64,000 nucleotides of DNA from JAKFEW01 sp036675505 (lineage in GTDB: Bacteria > Cyanobacteriota > Sericytochromatia > S15B-MN24 > JAQBPE01), in assembly GCA_036675505.1 (NCBI GenBank), contig JAKFEW010000042.1, forward strand, positions 122,983 through 186,982, in the 5' to 3' direction. Below, in pieces: positions 26,367 to 35,195 of the stretch. Each line of letters opens with the position of its first letter. Within the stretch, counting starts at the first letter, position 1. The notes under the pieces are model-generated. The model was not told the DNA's origin. It made no database searches and saw nothing but the letters and a program-made list of their open reading frames with translations. The translations under genes were made by a program, and so were the position numbers.

Positions 26367-26702
26367 TCACATCCCCACGCGGGCGGCGCAGGCACGCATC
26401 TGCATGCCGTGGACCAGGCTCGCGCCGCCGCGGATGGCGGCCGCGACATGGACCGCCTCGGTCATCTGGTCGAGATCGTAGCCCTCCTGCAGCGAGTTCT
26501 TCGTGAAGGCGTCGATGCAATAAGGGCATTGCACCGCGTGGGCGACCGCGAGCGCGATCAGCGACTTCTCGCGGACGCTCAGGGCGCCCTCGGCGAAGAC
26601 CTTGCCGTAATAGGCGAAGAAGGCCTCGCCGAGCTGCGGGCTGGCCTCCGCGATTTCACCGAACGCGGCCAGGTGGGCGGGCTGGTAATAGGTCTCGGAC
26701 AC
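26367..26702 (-). CDS. carboxymuconolactone decarboxylase-like protein, arsenosugar-associated
   Basis: 111 residues from GTG 26702 (GGAG close upstream). An AhpD-like fold with the redox CPYCID pair (CxxC) and GASLVHGMQM. This small protein accompanies arsS in many genomes and is called peroxidase-like; its exact role in arsenic metabolism is unsettled. The coupled arrangement with arsS supports the assignment. Confidence 0.85.
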   Translation of the reverse strand: MSETYYQPAHLAAFGEIAEASPQLGEAFFAYYGKVFAEGALSVREKSLIALAVAHAVQCPYCIDAFTKNSLQEGYDLDQMTEAVHVAAAIRGGASLVHGMQMRACAARVGM

Positions 26703-26835
26703 GGCGGCTCCATCGGCAGGCGGGCGGGCGACGCGCTGATCGTACCCCGGCGCGGCGCATGCTTGCACACGGCCGCCGTTCGGGTGATATCATGAAGGCC
26801 GGTGCCCCACCCCGACCCGATCCCGGAGGATCCGT

Positions 26836-27069
26836 ATGCCGATCTACGAGTATCGTTGCGAGCCCTGCCAGAGCGATTTCGAGGCATTCCTCGCCACCTC
26901 GTCGGATCAGGCGGTCTGCCCGGCATGCCAGGGCACCGAGCTCCGTCGGCTCATGAGCACCTTCGCGGCGAGCGTGCCGGGCGGCCGCAAGGCTGGCGCT
27001 GGCGCCGCCACGACCGCCGCGCCCGCGCCGAAAGCGCGCGGCTGCGGCGGCGGGTGCGCCTGCCACTAG
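26836..27069 (+). CDS. FmdB-family zinc ribbon protein
   Basis: 77 residues. The opening MPIYEYRCEPCQSDFE and second knuckle CPACQ form the CxxC/CxxC zinc ribbon of the FmdB family. A Gly/Ala linker leads to a terminal GCGGGCACH cluster that may bind another metal. FmdB proteins are proposed regulators; the function is not established. GGAGG precedes the ATG. Confidence 0.9.
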   Translation: MPIYEYRCEPCQSDFEAFLATSSDQAVCPACQGTELRRLMSTFAASVPGGRKAGAGAATTAAPAPKARGCGGGCACH

Positions 27070-27091
27070 CGCGATCGGTCAGAACCGCCCG

Positions 27092-28015
27092 CTAGTTCGC
27101 GTAGACCTGCGTCACGACCAGGTAGCCCCCGACGCCCATGGGCAGCCGGGGGGGTTGCTTTCCGCCGACGACCGGCGCATACCCTGAGCTTGCCTGCAGG
27201 CGCACGATGCCGACGCCGAGGCGGCCGAACGTGGGACGCAGGATGTTGGCCCGGTGCCCGGGGCTGTCCATCAGCCCCTGGTGGGCGATGGCCAGGGTCG
27301 GCGCGAACGCGAGGTTCTCGCCGGCCGTGAGGAAGCCCATGCGGGCCTTGCGCAGCCGCTCGGCCACCGTCGCGCCGCCCGGGTCTTCATGGGCGAAGTA
27401 GTTGCGCGCGACCATATCCTGGCAATGGGCCCGCCCGACCTCGGCCAGCCGCCCGTCCCACCGCACCGCGGCCAGCCCGGCCTTGCGTCGTTCGGCGTTC
27501 ACGAGCACGAGCATGTCTTTCTCGAGCTGAGTCGGCGCGGGCGCTGGGCGCGGCCCGGTGCCGGGTAACGCCGAGGCGATCGCCTGCAGCGTCGGATGCG
27601 TCCAAGCGTGAAGCACCGAGGCGACGGGATTCCCGGGCGGCACGCCCCCGGCGAAGGCCGTATAGAGCCAAAGGAAGCATCCCGCGCCGAGCAGCCCCCA
27701 CGCGAGGCCCGGTAGCCACCCGAGCGCGCGGTCCCACAGGCCGAACTTGCCGCCGCGCAGGTCCGGCGCGAGCGCCATCGCGAGCCGCGGCACGATCAGC
27801 CAGGCCACCACCAGCGCGGCCCAGCCCGCGACGGCCTCCGGCCAGGGCACCCAGGCCGGCATGTAGTCCACCGCCGCGGGCGCGGCCACGAGGGCCAGGG
27901 CGACCGCCGCCGCAGCGCCGATCAGGCCCACGAGCCCGCGCAGGAACCCGGCGCCGACGCCCATCAGCGCATGGGTCACGAGAAAAAGCAGGATCCCGAG
28001 GTCTAACCAGGACAT
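27092..28015 (-). CDS. CvpA-like membrane domain fused to a CAP (SCP/PR1) domain
   Basis: 307 residues. Residues 1-130 form four membrane helices of the CvpA/colicin-V-production type. Residues about 165-305 are a CAP domain with its marks: HCQDMVARNYFAHEDPGG, AGENLAFA, GHRANIL and YLVVTQVYAN. The CAP part should face the extracytoplasmic side. Function unknown. Upstream on the minus strand TAAACT (28022-28027) is exactly six bases from the ATG and no ribosome site is seen, so the mRNA may be leaderless. Confidence 0.85.
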   Translation of the reverse strand: MSWLDLGILLFLVTHALMGVGAGFLRGLVGLIGAAAAVALALVAAPAAVDYMPAWVPWPEAVAGWAALVVAWLIVPRLAMALAPDLRGGKFGLWDRALGWLPGLAWGLLGAGCFLWLYTAFAGGVPPGNPVASVLHAWTHPTLQAIASALPGTGPRPAPAPTQLEKDMLVLVNAERRKAGLAAVRWDGRLAEVGRAHCQDMVARNYFAHEDPGGATVAERLRKARMGFLTAGENLAFAPTLAIAHQGLMDSPGHRANILRPTFGRLGVGIVRLQASSGYAPVVGGKQPPRLPMGVGGYLVVTQVYAN

Positions 28016-28040
28016 GGCGTCAGTTTACGCCATCGGGCGC

Positions 28041-29006
28041 TTAGCGCGTAGCCTGCAGATAGCTGAGCAGCTTTTCGAAGTGAGCCGGCGGCGGCGCGGT
28101 GAAGGTCATCCGCTCGCCGGTCACGGGGTGCTCGAAGCTGAGCGTCTGGGCATGAAGCGCCTGGCCGGGCAGCTTCACCGGCAGCGTCCGATCGCCGCCA
28201 TAGACCGGATCGCCGACGATCGGGTGGCCGAGGTGGGCCATATGGACGCGGATCTGATGCGTGCGGCCGGTCTCGAGCGTGCACTCGACCCAGTCGTAGC
28301 CCTTGAAGCTCTCGAGCACGCGCCAGCGCGTGGCGGCCGTCCGGCCGCCCGGCACCACCGCCATCTTCTGGCGGTGAGTCGGGTGGCGCGCGATCGGCGC
28401 GTCGACCCGGCCGGCGGGCTCCGGCATGTGCCCGCCGACCACCGCCCAATAGCGGCGCTCGGCGGTCTTCGCGGCGATCTGGGCCGAAAGCCCGAGGTGC
28501 GCGCGGTCGTGCTTCGCCACGACCAGCAAGCCCGAGGTGTCCTTGTCGAGCCGGTGCACGATGCCCGGCCGCGCCACGCCGCCGATGCCCGAAAGCCCGC
28601 CCCGACAGTGGTGCAGCAGGGCGTTCACGAGCGTGCCGGACGGCGATCCCGGTGCCGGATGGACCACCATCCCGACGGGCTTGTTGATCACGATCAGGTC
28701 GTCGTCCTCGTAGACCACGTCGAGCGGGATCGGCTCAGGTTTGGCCTGGGCGTCCTCGGGCGGCGGAGGCGCGGCGACGAAGACGCGATCGCCCGTCCGC
28801 AGGCGCTGGGCCGGCTTGGCGGGGCGGTCGTTCAACCGCACCTGGCCCTCGGCGATCCAGGCCTGGACGCGCGCCCGCGAGATCCCGGCAAGCTCGGCCT
28901 GGCAAAACTGGTCGAGCCGCATGCCGGCCTCGTCGGCGGTGACGATGAAGAGATCGCCGTCCTCCGGTTCGACGGGGGACGGCGAGGGCAGGTCTTCGGA
29001 TGTCAT
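28041..29006 (-). CDS. RluD/RluA-family pseudouridine synthase
   Basis: 321 residues. An N-terminal S4 RNA-binding domain (about 25-80: RLDQFCQAELAGISRARVQ) precedes the RluA catalytic domain with HRLDKDTSGLL; Asp154 is the catalytic aspartate. RTHQIRVHM is the second family motif. It would isomerise uridines in 23S rRNA; S4 plus RluA favours the RluD type. It follows the RNase E gene and its hairpin by 50 bases on the same strand. Confidence 0.92.
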   Translation of the reverse strand: MTSEDLPSPSPVEPEDGDLFIVTADEAGMRLDQFCQAELAGISRARVQAWIAEGQVRLNDRPAKPAQRLRTGDRVFVAAPPPPEDAQAKPEPIPLDVVYEDDDLIVINKPVGMVVHPAPGSPSGTLVNALLHHCRGGLSGIGGVARPGIVHRLDKDTSGLLVVAKHDRAHLGLSAQIAAKTAERRYWAVVGGHMPEPAGRVDAPIARHPTHRQKMAVVPGGRTAATRWRVLESFKGYDWVECTLETGRTHQIRVHMAHLGHPIVGDPVYGGDRTLPVKLPGQALHAQTLSFEHPVTGERMTFTAPPPAHFEKLLSYLQATR

Positions 29007-29019
29007 ACAAGGGAAAGGG

Positions 29020-29051
29020 GTACGCCCGGGCGGTTGCCCGCCCGGGCGTAC
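29020..29051 (-). terminator. 14-bp hairpin with GCAA tetraloop after the RNase E gene
   Basis: A perfect 14-bp stem (29020-29033 with 29038-29051) closes, on the minus-strand RNA, a GCAA (GNRA-type) tetraloop. Only a C/T-rich stretch with few T follows, so it may work as a partial terminator or a 3'-end stabiliser between the RNase E and pseudouridine synthase genes. Confidence 0.6.
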
Positions 29052-29056
29052 CGGCT

Positions 29057-32008
29057 TTACTTGCCCTTCTTGGCGGCCGGCTTGGCCGGCGCAGCCTTGG
29101 CTGGAGCTGCCTTGGCGGCAGGCTTCGCCGGAGCCGCCTTGGCCGGAGCGGCCTTGGCGGCAGGCTTCGCCGCAGCCTTGGCCGGGGCCGCCTTGGCAGC
29201 CGGCTTCGCCGGAGCGGCCTTGGCGGCCGGCTTCGCCGCGGCCTTGGCCGGGGCCGCCTTGGCGGCCGGCTTCGCCGGAGCGGCCTTGGCAGCCGGTTTC
29301 GCCGCAGCCTTGGCCGGAGCGGCCTTGGCAGCAGGCTTCGCCGCAGCCTTGGCCGGAGCGGCCTTGGCAGCAGGCTTCGCCGCGGCCTTGGCCGGAGCGG
29401 CCTTGGCAGCAGGCTTCGCCGCCGCCTTGGCTGGAGCTGCCTTGGCGGCAGGCTTCGCCGGAGCCGCCTTGGCCGGGGTGGCCTTGGCAGCGGGCTTCGC
29501 CGCAGCGGGAGCGGCGGGTTTGGCAGCCGTGGCCTTGGCCGGGGCGGCCTTGGTCGCAGTCTTGGTGGGCTTGGCGGGCATCTCTTCCTCCTCCGTAGTC
29601 ACGTCGTCCAGCAGGAGATCCGGAAGCGGCTTTTGGGCCGGCTTCTTTTTCAACACGAAGACGCCGGGTACCGCCGTCTCCGCCAGGTCCTTGGGCAACG
29701 GAAGTGGCTTCGCCGGCTTCCGCGAACGGTCCTCGACCCGAGCCGACGCAGCCGCCGGTGCGAGAGCAGGAACGGACTTCGTTTCAGGTGCCGGCGCACG
29801 ACGCACTGGCACAGGCGTCGCCACGGCGGCTGCCGCGGGCTCACGCACCGGAGCGGGCGCAGGCACCGGAGCACCTACGGCGGCCGGCGTGCGCTCGACG
29901 CGGCGGACCCGGGGAGCGGGCGCGCTCACGGTGAGCGGAGCACTCGGCTCGCCGCTGGCGACGGGTCGGGCCGCCTCGCGAGGGCCACGATCGCCGCCGA
30001 AACGGTCCCGACCGCCTTCGCGGGGGCCACGGTCGCCGCCGAAGCGATCCCGACCGCCTTCACGACCACCCTCGCGGGGGCCCCGATCACCGCCGAAACG
30101 GTCCCGGCCACCCTCACGACCACCCTCGCGGGGGCCGCGATCGCCGCCGAAGCGCTCCCGGCCACCCTCGCGGGGGGCGGCAGCACGGTCGCCGCCGAAA
30201 CGGTCCCGACCACCTTCACGGGGGCCCCGATCACCGCCGAATCGGCCACGCCCGGCTTCGCGTTCGGGGGCCCGCTCTTCACGGGCGCCGCCGGTACCGA
30301 AGACGTCGACTTCCTCGACAGCACCGAAGGCATCTTCTTCACCGAAGAGCTCTTCTTCCGCGGCCACCGGACGCGGCGCGGGACGCTCGGCCCCCCGCTC
30401 GCGGCCGCCACGCTCGCGACCACCCCGCTCGCCGCGCTCGCGGCCACCCGGGGCACGCTCCACGCGACCACGGGCCGGCTCGGCCACCGCGACGGTCTCG
30501 TCGAGGATTTCCTCTTCGATCGCGAGCTCGTCGCCCGCGTGGGTCAGGATCGGGCCGACTTCGCCTTCGTCGCGGCCACGACCGCGGCGGCGGCGACGGC
30601 GACGACGGCGCCCTGCCTCGGCCTCGGCCTCGGTTTCCTCGCCGCCGGCGCTGACGCCGACTTCCTCGACGCCGAGTTCTTCCTCTTCCAGGTCTTCCAT
30701 GAATTCCGCGGCCTCCTCCTCGTAATGGGTGGCGCGATCCGCGGGCGTGCCAATCGCCGCGTCGAGCAGGTGACTGGCCTTCTGGCGACCCGTGCCGCCG
30801 CATTCCGGGCACGGGACCGTGAGCTGCTCGAGCAGGTTCTGGCCCTGGCGCCGGCGCGAGACCTCGATGAGGCCATGCTCCGAGAAATTGGTGAGCTGGG
30901 GACGGCTCTTGTCCTGCTTGAGGGCCTCGTTGAAGGCCTGGAAGACCTTCTGGCGATCCTTCGGCTCGTCCATCGAGATGAAGTCGATGACCACGATGCC
31001 GCCGATGTCGCGCAATCGGAGCTGGCGGGCGATTTCGGCCGCTGCCTCGATGTTGGTTCGCAACACGGTCTCAGCGAGGGACTTGCCCTGCGTGAGGCGC
31101 CCGGAGTTGACGTCGATGACCGTTAGCGCCTCGGTGTGCTCGATGACGAGGGTTCCGCCGCTGGGCAGCCAGACTTTGGGATTGATCGCGGCGTTGAGCT
31201 CTTCGCCGATTTTGTACCGTTCCATGATGGATTGCGCTCCCTTGTGAAGTTGGACGTTATCGGCGAGCTCGGGCATCCACCCTTCGAGGATCTCGCGCGC
31301 TTTGTGGTAGCCGGCCTGAGAATCTACGACGATCTTGGTGACGTCGCCCGTGAGCGCGTCGCGCAGCACCCTGTGGATGAGGTCGCTGTCGCGGTGGAGC
31401 AGCGCCGGTGGCTCGACGATCTGAATCTGGTGCAAGATGTCCGCCCAGATTTCGATCAGTTCGTCGATGTCCTGACGCAGTTCCTCTTCGCTTCGGCCAA
31501 TCGCCTCGGTGCGGACGATCAGCCCGTGGCCGGGATCCTTGAGGTCGAGAGTGACACGGCGCAGCCGCTCGCGCTCGGCGTTGTCGGTGATGCGCCGCGA
31601 AATCGACACGCGATTGTCGTGGGGCACAAGCACCAAAAACCGGCCGGGAATTGTCAGCCGGCCGGTGAGTCGTGCGCCCTTGTGACCGGTGGGCGCCTTG
31701 GCGATCTGGACCAGGATGCGATCGCGAACCTTGATCGTTGGCTTTTTCGGAGGGGCTAGTTTACGCGGCGTCTGCATCGCGGGCAAATCGGCCACGTGGA
31801 TGAAACCGTTGCGATCCTGTCCGATGTTGACGAACGCCGCCTCGATCCCGGGAACGACGGCGTCGACTTGACCCCATACGATGTCCCCGACCAGCTGGTC
31901 GCCGTGCCGAAGGAAGAACTCCTGGGCACGGCCGTTTTCAAACACCACAGCCAGGTCGTTCGCTTCGCTGATGATGATTTCTTTTTTGATTTTAGAGGTT
32001 TTCCTCAT
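29057..32008 (-). CDS. rne: ribonuclease E/G with long low-complexity C-terminal tails
   Basis: 983 residues. An S1 domain (about 35-120, VPGIEAAFVNIG, NGFIHVADLP) and the RNase E/G catalytic domain follow in order; the metal-binding aspartates lie in VIDVNSG and IVVIDFISM, and the zinc link is CPECGGTG (about 405). After the core (about 440) come an acidic/Arg stretch, a Gly/Arg/Asp repeat region with six RFGGDR copies, a Pro/Ala linker, and a histone H1-like Lys/Ala/Pro tail. The core should cut single-stranded RNA in mRNA decay and rRNA processing; the tails probably bind RNA or partners. No clear ribosome site precedes the ATG. A long leader lies upstream. Confidence 0.93.
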   Translation of the reverse strand: MRKTSKIKKEIIISEANDLAVVFENGRAQEFFLRHGDQLVGDIVWGQVDAVVPGIEAAFVNIGQDRNGFIHVADLPAMQTPRKLAPPKKPTIKVRDRILVQIAKAPTGHKGARLTGRLTIPGRFLVLVPHDNRVSISRRITDNAERERLRRVTLDLKDPGHGLIVRTEAIGRSEEELRQDIDELIEIWADILHQIQIVEPPALLHRDSDLIHRVLRDALTGDVTKIVVDSQAGYHKAREILEGWMPELADNVQLHKGAQSIMERYKIGEELNAAINPKVWLPSGGTLVIEHTEALTVIDVNSGRLTQGKSLAETVLRTNIEAAAEIARQLRLRDIGGIVVIDFISMDEPKDRQKVFQAFNEALKQDKSRPQLTNFSEHGLIEVSRRRQGQNLLEQLTVPCPECGGTGRQKASHLLDAAIGTPADRATHYEEEAAEFMEDLEEEELGVEEVGVSAGGEETEAEAEAGRRRRRRRRRGRGRDEGEVGPILTHAGDELAIEEEILDETVAVAEPARGRVERAPGGRERGERGGRERGGRERGAERPAPRPVAAEEELFGEEDAFGAVEEVDVFGTGGAREERAPEREAGRGRFGGDRGPREGGRDRFGGDRAAAPREGGRERFGGDRGPREGGREGGRDRFGGDRGPREGGREGGRDRFGGDRGPREGGRDRFGGDRGPREAARPVASGEPSAPLTVSAPAPRVRRVERTPAAVGAPVPAPAPVREPAAAAVATPVPVRRAPAPETKSVPALAPAAASARVEDRSRKPAKPLPLPKDLAETAVPGVFVLKKKPAQKPLPDLLLDDVTTEEEEMPAKPTKTATKAAPAKATAAKPAAPAAAKPAAKATPAKAAPAKPAAKAAPAKAAAKPAAKAAPAKAAAKPAAKAAPAKAAAKPAAKAAPAKAAAKPAAKAAPAKPAAKAAPAKAAAKPAAKAAPAKPAAKAAPAKAAAKPAAKAAPAKAAPAKPAAKAAPAKAAPAKPAAKKGK
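29060..29580 (-). repeat. Lys/Ala/Pro-rich coding repeats (histone H1-like tail)
   Basis: About 170 residues at the C-terminus of the RNase E protein made almost only of Lys, Ala and Pro, in units such as AAPAKAAAKPAAK repeated about a dozen times. The DNA is correspondingly repetitive and prone to expansion or contraction. Confidence 0.9.
29970..30262 (-). repeat. RGG-like coding repeats in RNase E
   Basis: Six copies of RFGGDR separated by GPREGG or similar segments. They form an arginine/glycine-rich disordered region between the catalytic core and the Lys/Ala/Pro tail. Confidence 0.88.
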
Positions 32009-32393
32009 TCGAAACGCTTGCTGGAATGGAGCGGCGATGCGGGGAGTGACTGAGGTGAGAAGCGTTCGTGCAAATGGCGCTTCGGACCTGTCGGCCCTCT
32101 AACGACGCTCGATCGCGGGCGCGGTTCTGGTCAGACGAGACGCCGCGCCCGCGGCGGGACCGGGTGTGAATCATCGGAATGTTCCCGGTTCGTACGGCCG
32201 TCGGCGGGACATGCGGGCTCCGCGAATCATCAGGGGAGCGCCTGCACGACGCCGCGCCGGGCGGCACGTTCAAGTTTTCATTCCGTGTAAACCTTTTGCG
32301 ATTCGCTACGAATTTGAAATCGCCGCGAACCTGTTCGCACGCTGAGTAGTATACCACGACGCCCGCTCGCCGCAACCTGCTCGCGTCGCGAGG
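32009..32393 (-). promoter_or_regulatory. long 5' leader of the RNase E gene
   Basis: No gene is convincing on either strand here. On the minus strand TTGCGG (32370-32375), a 16-base spacer and TATACT (32348-32353) form a promoter about 340 bases before the RNase E ATG. The resulting untranslated leader of about 330 bases fits the known autoregulation of rne genes through their leader RNA. Confidence 0.5.
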
Positions 32394-33212
32394 TCAAACC
32401 CGGCGAGGTCGGGCACCGACCTCGCCGTCGCGCACCTTTCCGGCTGACGAGCGCAGGTACTCACAAACAAGCTCGTTGAATCGGTCCGGCGCGTCGAAGA
32501 TCACGCCATGCGCGCCCTCCTCCACGATGGCGAGGTGCGCGTCCGGCAGGGCAGTCGCGAGCCTGCGCGCCTCGCGGAGCGGCACGACGGGATCGCGCCG
32601 GCCCCACACGACGAGCGCGGGCGCCTCGATTTGAGGCAGGATCCGCAACAAATCGGGCGATCGGCTGCGAAGCGCGGTCTGCAGCATGCGCCAAGGCCGC
32701 GCCTGCCAGTAAGCGCGCAACAACACGGGCATGAAGCTCGGCGGCTCACGCAGGCCATCCAGCAACAGGCGCCCGACGCGGCGCACGAGGCTCGCGCGCG
32801 GGGCCGCGCCGGTCGACCCGGCGAGCACCATGCGCCGCACGAGGGCGGGATGCCGGTGGGCCAGCCACAGCACCACCTCGCCGCCGAGCGAATGGCCGGC
32901 GAAGTCGGCGCGGCGGATCCCGGCGGCCTGGCACCAGGCCGCGAGCAGGTCGGCGAGGCGATCGGGCGGCAAGGTCGCCGCCGGCTTGTCGCTCTCGCCG
33001 AAGCCCGGCAGATCGACGGCGTACACGCGGGCGCAGCCGGCGAGCGCGTCCACGTTGCGCGACCAACTCGCGGCCGACGTGCCGAGGCCGTGTACGAGCA
33101 CGAGCGGGTCGCCTGTGCCCATCACGGTCGCACGGAGGACCAACCCCTCGACTTCGATCGCCAACCGCGCAGGCCTCGACCCATCGCGACTTTCGCCGCC
33201 ATTCGCCTTCAT
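32394..33212 (-). CDS. alpha/beta hydrolase
   Basis: 272 residues. LVLVHGLG forms the oxyanion region and GHSLGG carries the nucleophilic serine; Asp in WGRRDPVVP and His in EEGAHGVIF complete the triad. No signal peptide. Substrate unknown. TAAAAC on the minus strand (33219-33224), six bases before the ATG, suggests a leaderless mRNA. Confidence 0.88.
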   Translation of the reverse strand: MKANGGESRDGSRPARLAIEVEGLVLRATVMGTGDPLVLVHGLGTSAASWSRNVDALAGCARVYAVDLPGFGESDKPAATLPPDRLADLLAAWCQAAGIRRADFAGHSLGGEVVLWLAHRHPALVRRMVLAGSTGAAPRASLVRRVGRLLLDGLREPPSFMPVLLRAYWQARPWRMLQTALRSRSPDLLRILPQIEAPALVVWGRRDPVVPLREARRLATALPDAHLAIVEEGAHGVIFDAPDRFNELVCEYLRSSAGKVRDGEVGARPRRV

Positions 33213-33319
33213 CGATCGGTTTTACACCCCGCGGTCCCGCGGCCAAACGGGCGGCCGAGCACGGCGCGGCATGGTAGAATCCTCCACTCTCAGCCATCGT
33301 GCCCCAGGAGATACGCCCC

Positions 33320-33715
33320 ATGTTGAATTCCGTCGTCCTCGTCGGCCGCGCTGGCGCCGATCCCGAGATCAAGTACTTCGAGAGCGGTCGCGCCAAGACC
33401 ACTTTCAACATCGCCGTCGACCGCCCCGTGAAGCGCACGGAAGGCGTCGATACCACCGACTGGTTCCGCATCGAGCTGTGGGGCAAGCCCGCCGAAATCG
33501 CGGCGGAGTATGTGAAAAAGGGCAAGCTGATCGGCATCGTCGGCCGCCTGGAGTTCCAGCGCTGGACCGATGCGGGCGGCCAGAAGCACGAGATGCCGGT
33601 GATCGCGGCGAACGAGATGCGCCTGCTCGGCTCGAAGTCCGAGAGCGGCGGCGGCGAGCGCGGTGGCTGGGGTGGCGGTCGCAGCGGCGGCGGCCAAGAC
33701 GACGGCGGCTTCTAG
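33320..33715 (+). CDS. ssb: single-stranded DNA-binding protein
   Basis: 131 residues, ATG 33320 after CAGGAGAT. One OB fold (MLNSVVLVGRAGADPEIKYF to NEMRLL), then a Gly-rich linker and the acidic tip DDGGF that recruits replication and repair proteins. A TAGAAT at 33275-33280 is a likely -10 element. It coats single-stranded DNA in replication and recombination. Confidence 0.93.
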   Translation: MLNSVVLVGRAGADPEIKYFESGRAKTTFNIAVDRPVKRTEGVDTTDWFRIELWGKPAEIAAEYVKKGKLIGIVGRLEFQRWTDAGGQKHEMPVIAANEMRLLGSKSESGGGERGGWGGGRSGGGQDDGGF

Positions 33716-33736
33716 GCAGCCCGCCGGCGGGTCGCG

Positions 33737-35116
33737 ATGGCACACCGTCCCAACGACCCGACGCCGACGCCGGGCCCCCTGCGCACCGGCATCCTCGCCG
33801 ACGATCTGACCGGCGCCGCCGACACGTCGTTGCAATTCCTCGCGCCGGACGCCGGCGTCTGGATCGTGCCGGCACTCGGCGATCGCGTCGCGGTCCCGCC
33901 GGCGAGCACCGCGCTGGCCGTCAACACCGACAGCCGCAACGTCTCGCCGTCCCAGGCCGCGAGCGCGGTCGAGGCGGGCTGCCGATTCCTGGTGGCTGCC
34001 GGTTGCCGGCGGTTCTACAAGAAGATCGACTCGACGCTGCGCGGCAACCTCGCGATCGAGATCCTGCAGGCGCTCTCCGCGCTCCAGCTCGAGCTCGCCG
34101 TGGTCGCGCCGGCCTTCCCGCAGGCAGGTCGCATCACCGTCGGCGGCTACCAGCTGGTCGACGGCGTGCCGGTGCAGGTCAGCGAATACGGCCGCGACCC
34201 CCTCGCGCCCGTCGCCGATTCGCACCTGCCCACCCTGCTCGCGGCCGGGGGCGTCGGCGAGGTCGAGCACCTCTCGCTAAAGGAAGTCATGGGCGGACCC
34301 GAACGCGTGGCGACGGCACTCGTGCGCGCGATCGCCGGCCGCAAGCGCGTGCTGGTGGCCGACGCGGCCCGACCGGAGGATCTCCAGGCGATCGCCCGAG
34401 GGATGGCGCTCACACCGTTCCGGCTGCTGCCGGTCGGCTCCGCGGGGCTCGCCAAGGCCATGCAGCCGCACCATGTCCTCGACATCGCGCCAGTGAGTGG
34501 CCAGCGCCCGGTGCTGGTCGGGGTGCGGCCGCCCGTGCTCGTGGTGGCCGGCTCGCTCAACGCGGTCACGACCCGCCAGGTCGAGCTGTTGGCGCGCCAC
34601 GCCCGCCTCGTCGTGCTCGACGTCGAGGGCCTGTTGCTGGCCGGCTCGCCGGCGATCGAGCGGGTGGTCCTCGCGATCCGTCCGCTGCTACTCTCCGGGC
34701 AGGACGTGGTCCTCGCGACCGGCGAGGGGGCGGATCCCGCCCGAAAGGCGCGGGCCCTCGGGCGCGACCTGGCGATGGGCGCGGTCCAGATCGGCCAGCA
34801 CGTCGCCGCCGCGCTGGGCGAGGTGGTGGTGCGCCTGCTCGACGGCCAGCCGCCCACGACGATCGCCGGGCTGGTCCTGGCCGGCGGCGAGACCGCGACC
34901 GCCGTGTGTCGCGCGCTCGGCGCGCCGCCGCTGCGCGTCGTCGGCGAGCCGCTGCCCGCCATTCCGCTCCTGCGCGCCGAGCTCGGGGCGGGCGCGCCGG
35001 GGCTCCCCGGTGGGGTGTTGCGCCTGGTCACCAAGTCTGGCGGCTTCGGTGCCCCGGATGCGCTCACCAGGCTCGTCGAGCGCCTCAAACGGGACGATGG
35101 TCTGGCGGTTTCGTAA
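33737..35116 (+). CDS. four-carbon acid sugar kinase family protein (DUF1537)
   Basis: 459 residues. N-terminal ADDLTGAADT, KKIDSTLRGN and GSAGLAKAM, and C-terminal GGETATAV and TKSGGFG, are the family's substrate and ATP sites. Relatives phosphorylate erythronate, threonate or similar acids (OtnK, DtnK). No other gene of that pathway is adjacent, so the substrate is open. It starts 21 bases after ssb and may be co-transcribed. Confidence 0.87.
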   Translation: MAHRPNDPTPTPGPLRTGILADDLTGAADTSLQFLAPDAGVWIVPALGDRVAVPPASTALAVNTDSRNVSPSQAASAVEAGCRFLVAAGCRRFYKKIDSTLRGNLAIEILQALSALQLELAVVAPAFPQAGRITVGGYQLVDGVPVQVSEYGRDPLAPVADSHLPTLLAAGGVGEVEHLSLKEVMGGPERVATALVRAIAGRKRVLVADAARPEDLQAIARGMALTPFRLLPVGSAGLAKAMQPHHVLDIAPVSGQRPVLVGVRPPVLVVAGSLNAVTTRQVELLARHARLVVLDVEGLLLAGSPAIERVVLAIRPLLLSGQDVVLATGEGADPARKARALGRDLAMGAVQIGQHVAAALGEVVVRLLDGQPPTTIAGLVLAGGETATAVCRALGAPPLRVVGEPLPAIPLLRAELGAGAPGLPGGVLRLVTKSGGFGAPDALTRLVERLKRDDGLAVS

Positions 35117-35195
35117 CGGCGGGGGATCGTGGTAAGGTGTCCATCGGTTTCGCCGGCCCGCGCGGCCTCAATTGAAAAGGACGGACTTCGCGACC

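Noticed and set aside
29060..29580. CRISPR or satellite array
   Set aside because: The periodic DNA is explained by Lys/Ala/Pro codons in frame with RNase E; there are no unique spacers.
28014..31126. Long plus-strand frames (903 and 708 codons) with Gly/Leu/Arg or Ala/Pro repeats
   Set aside because: They mirror the repetitive RNase E coding region on the opposite strand and have no ribosome site or conserved domain.
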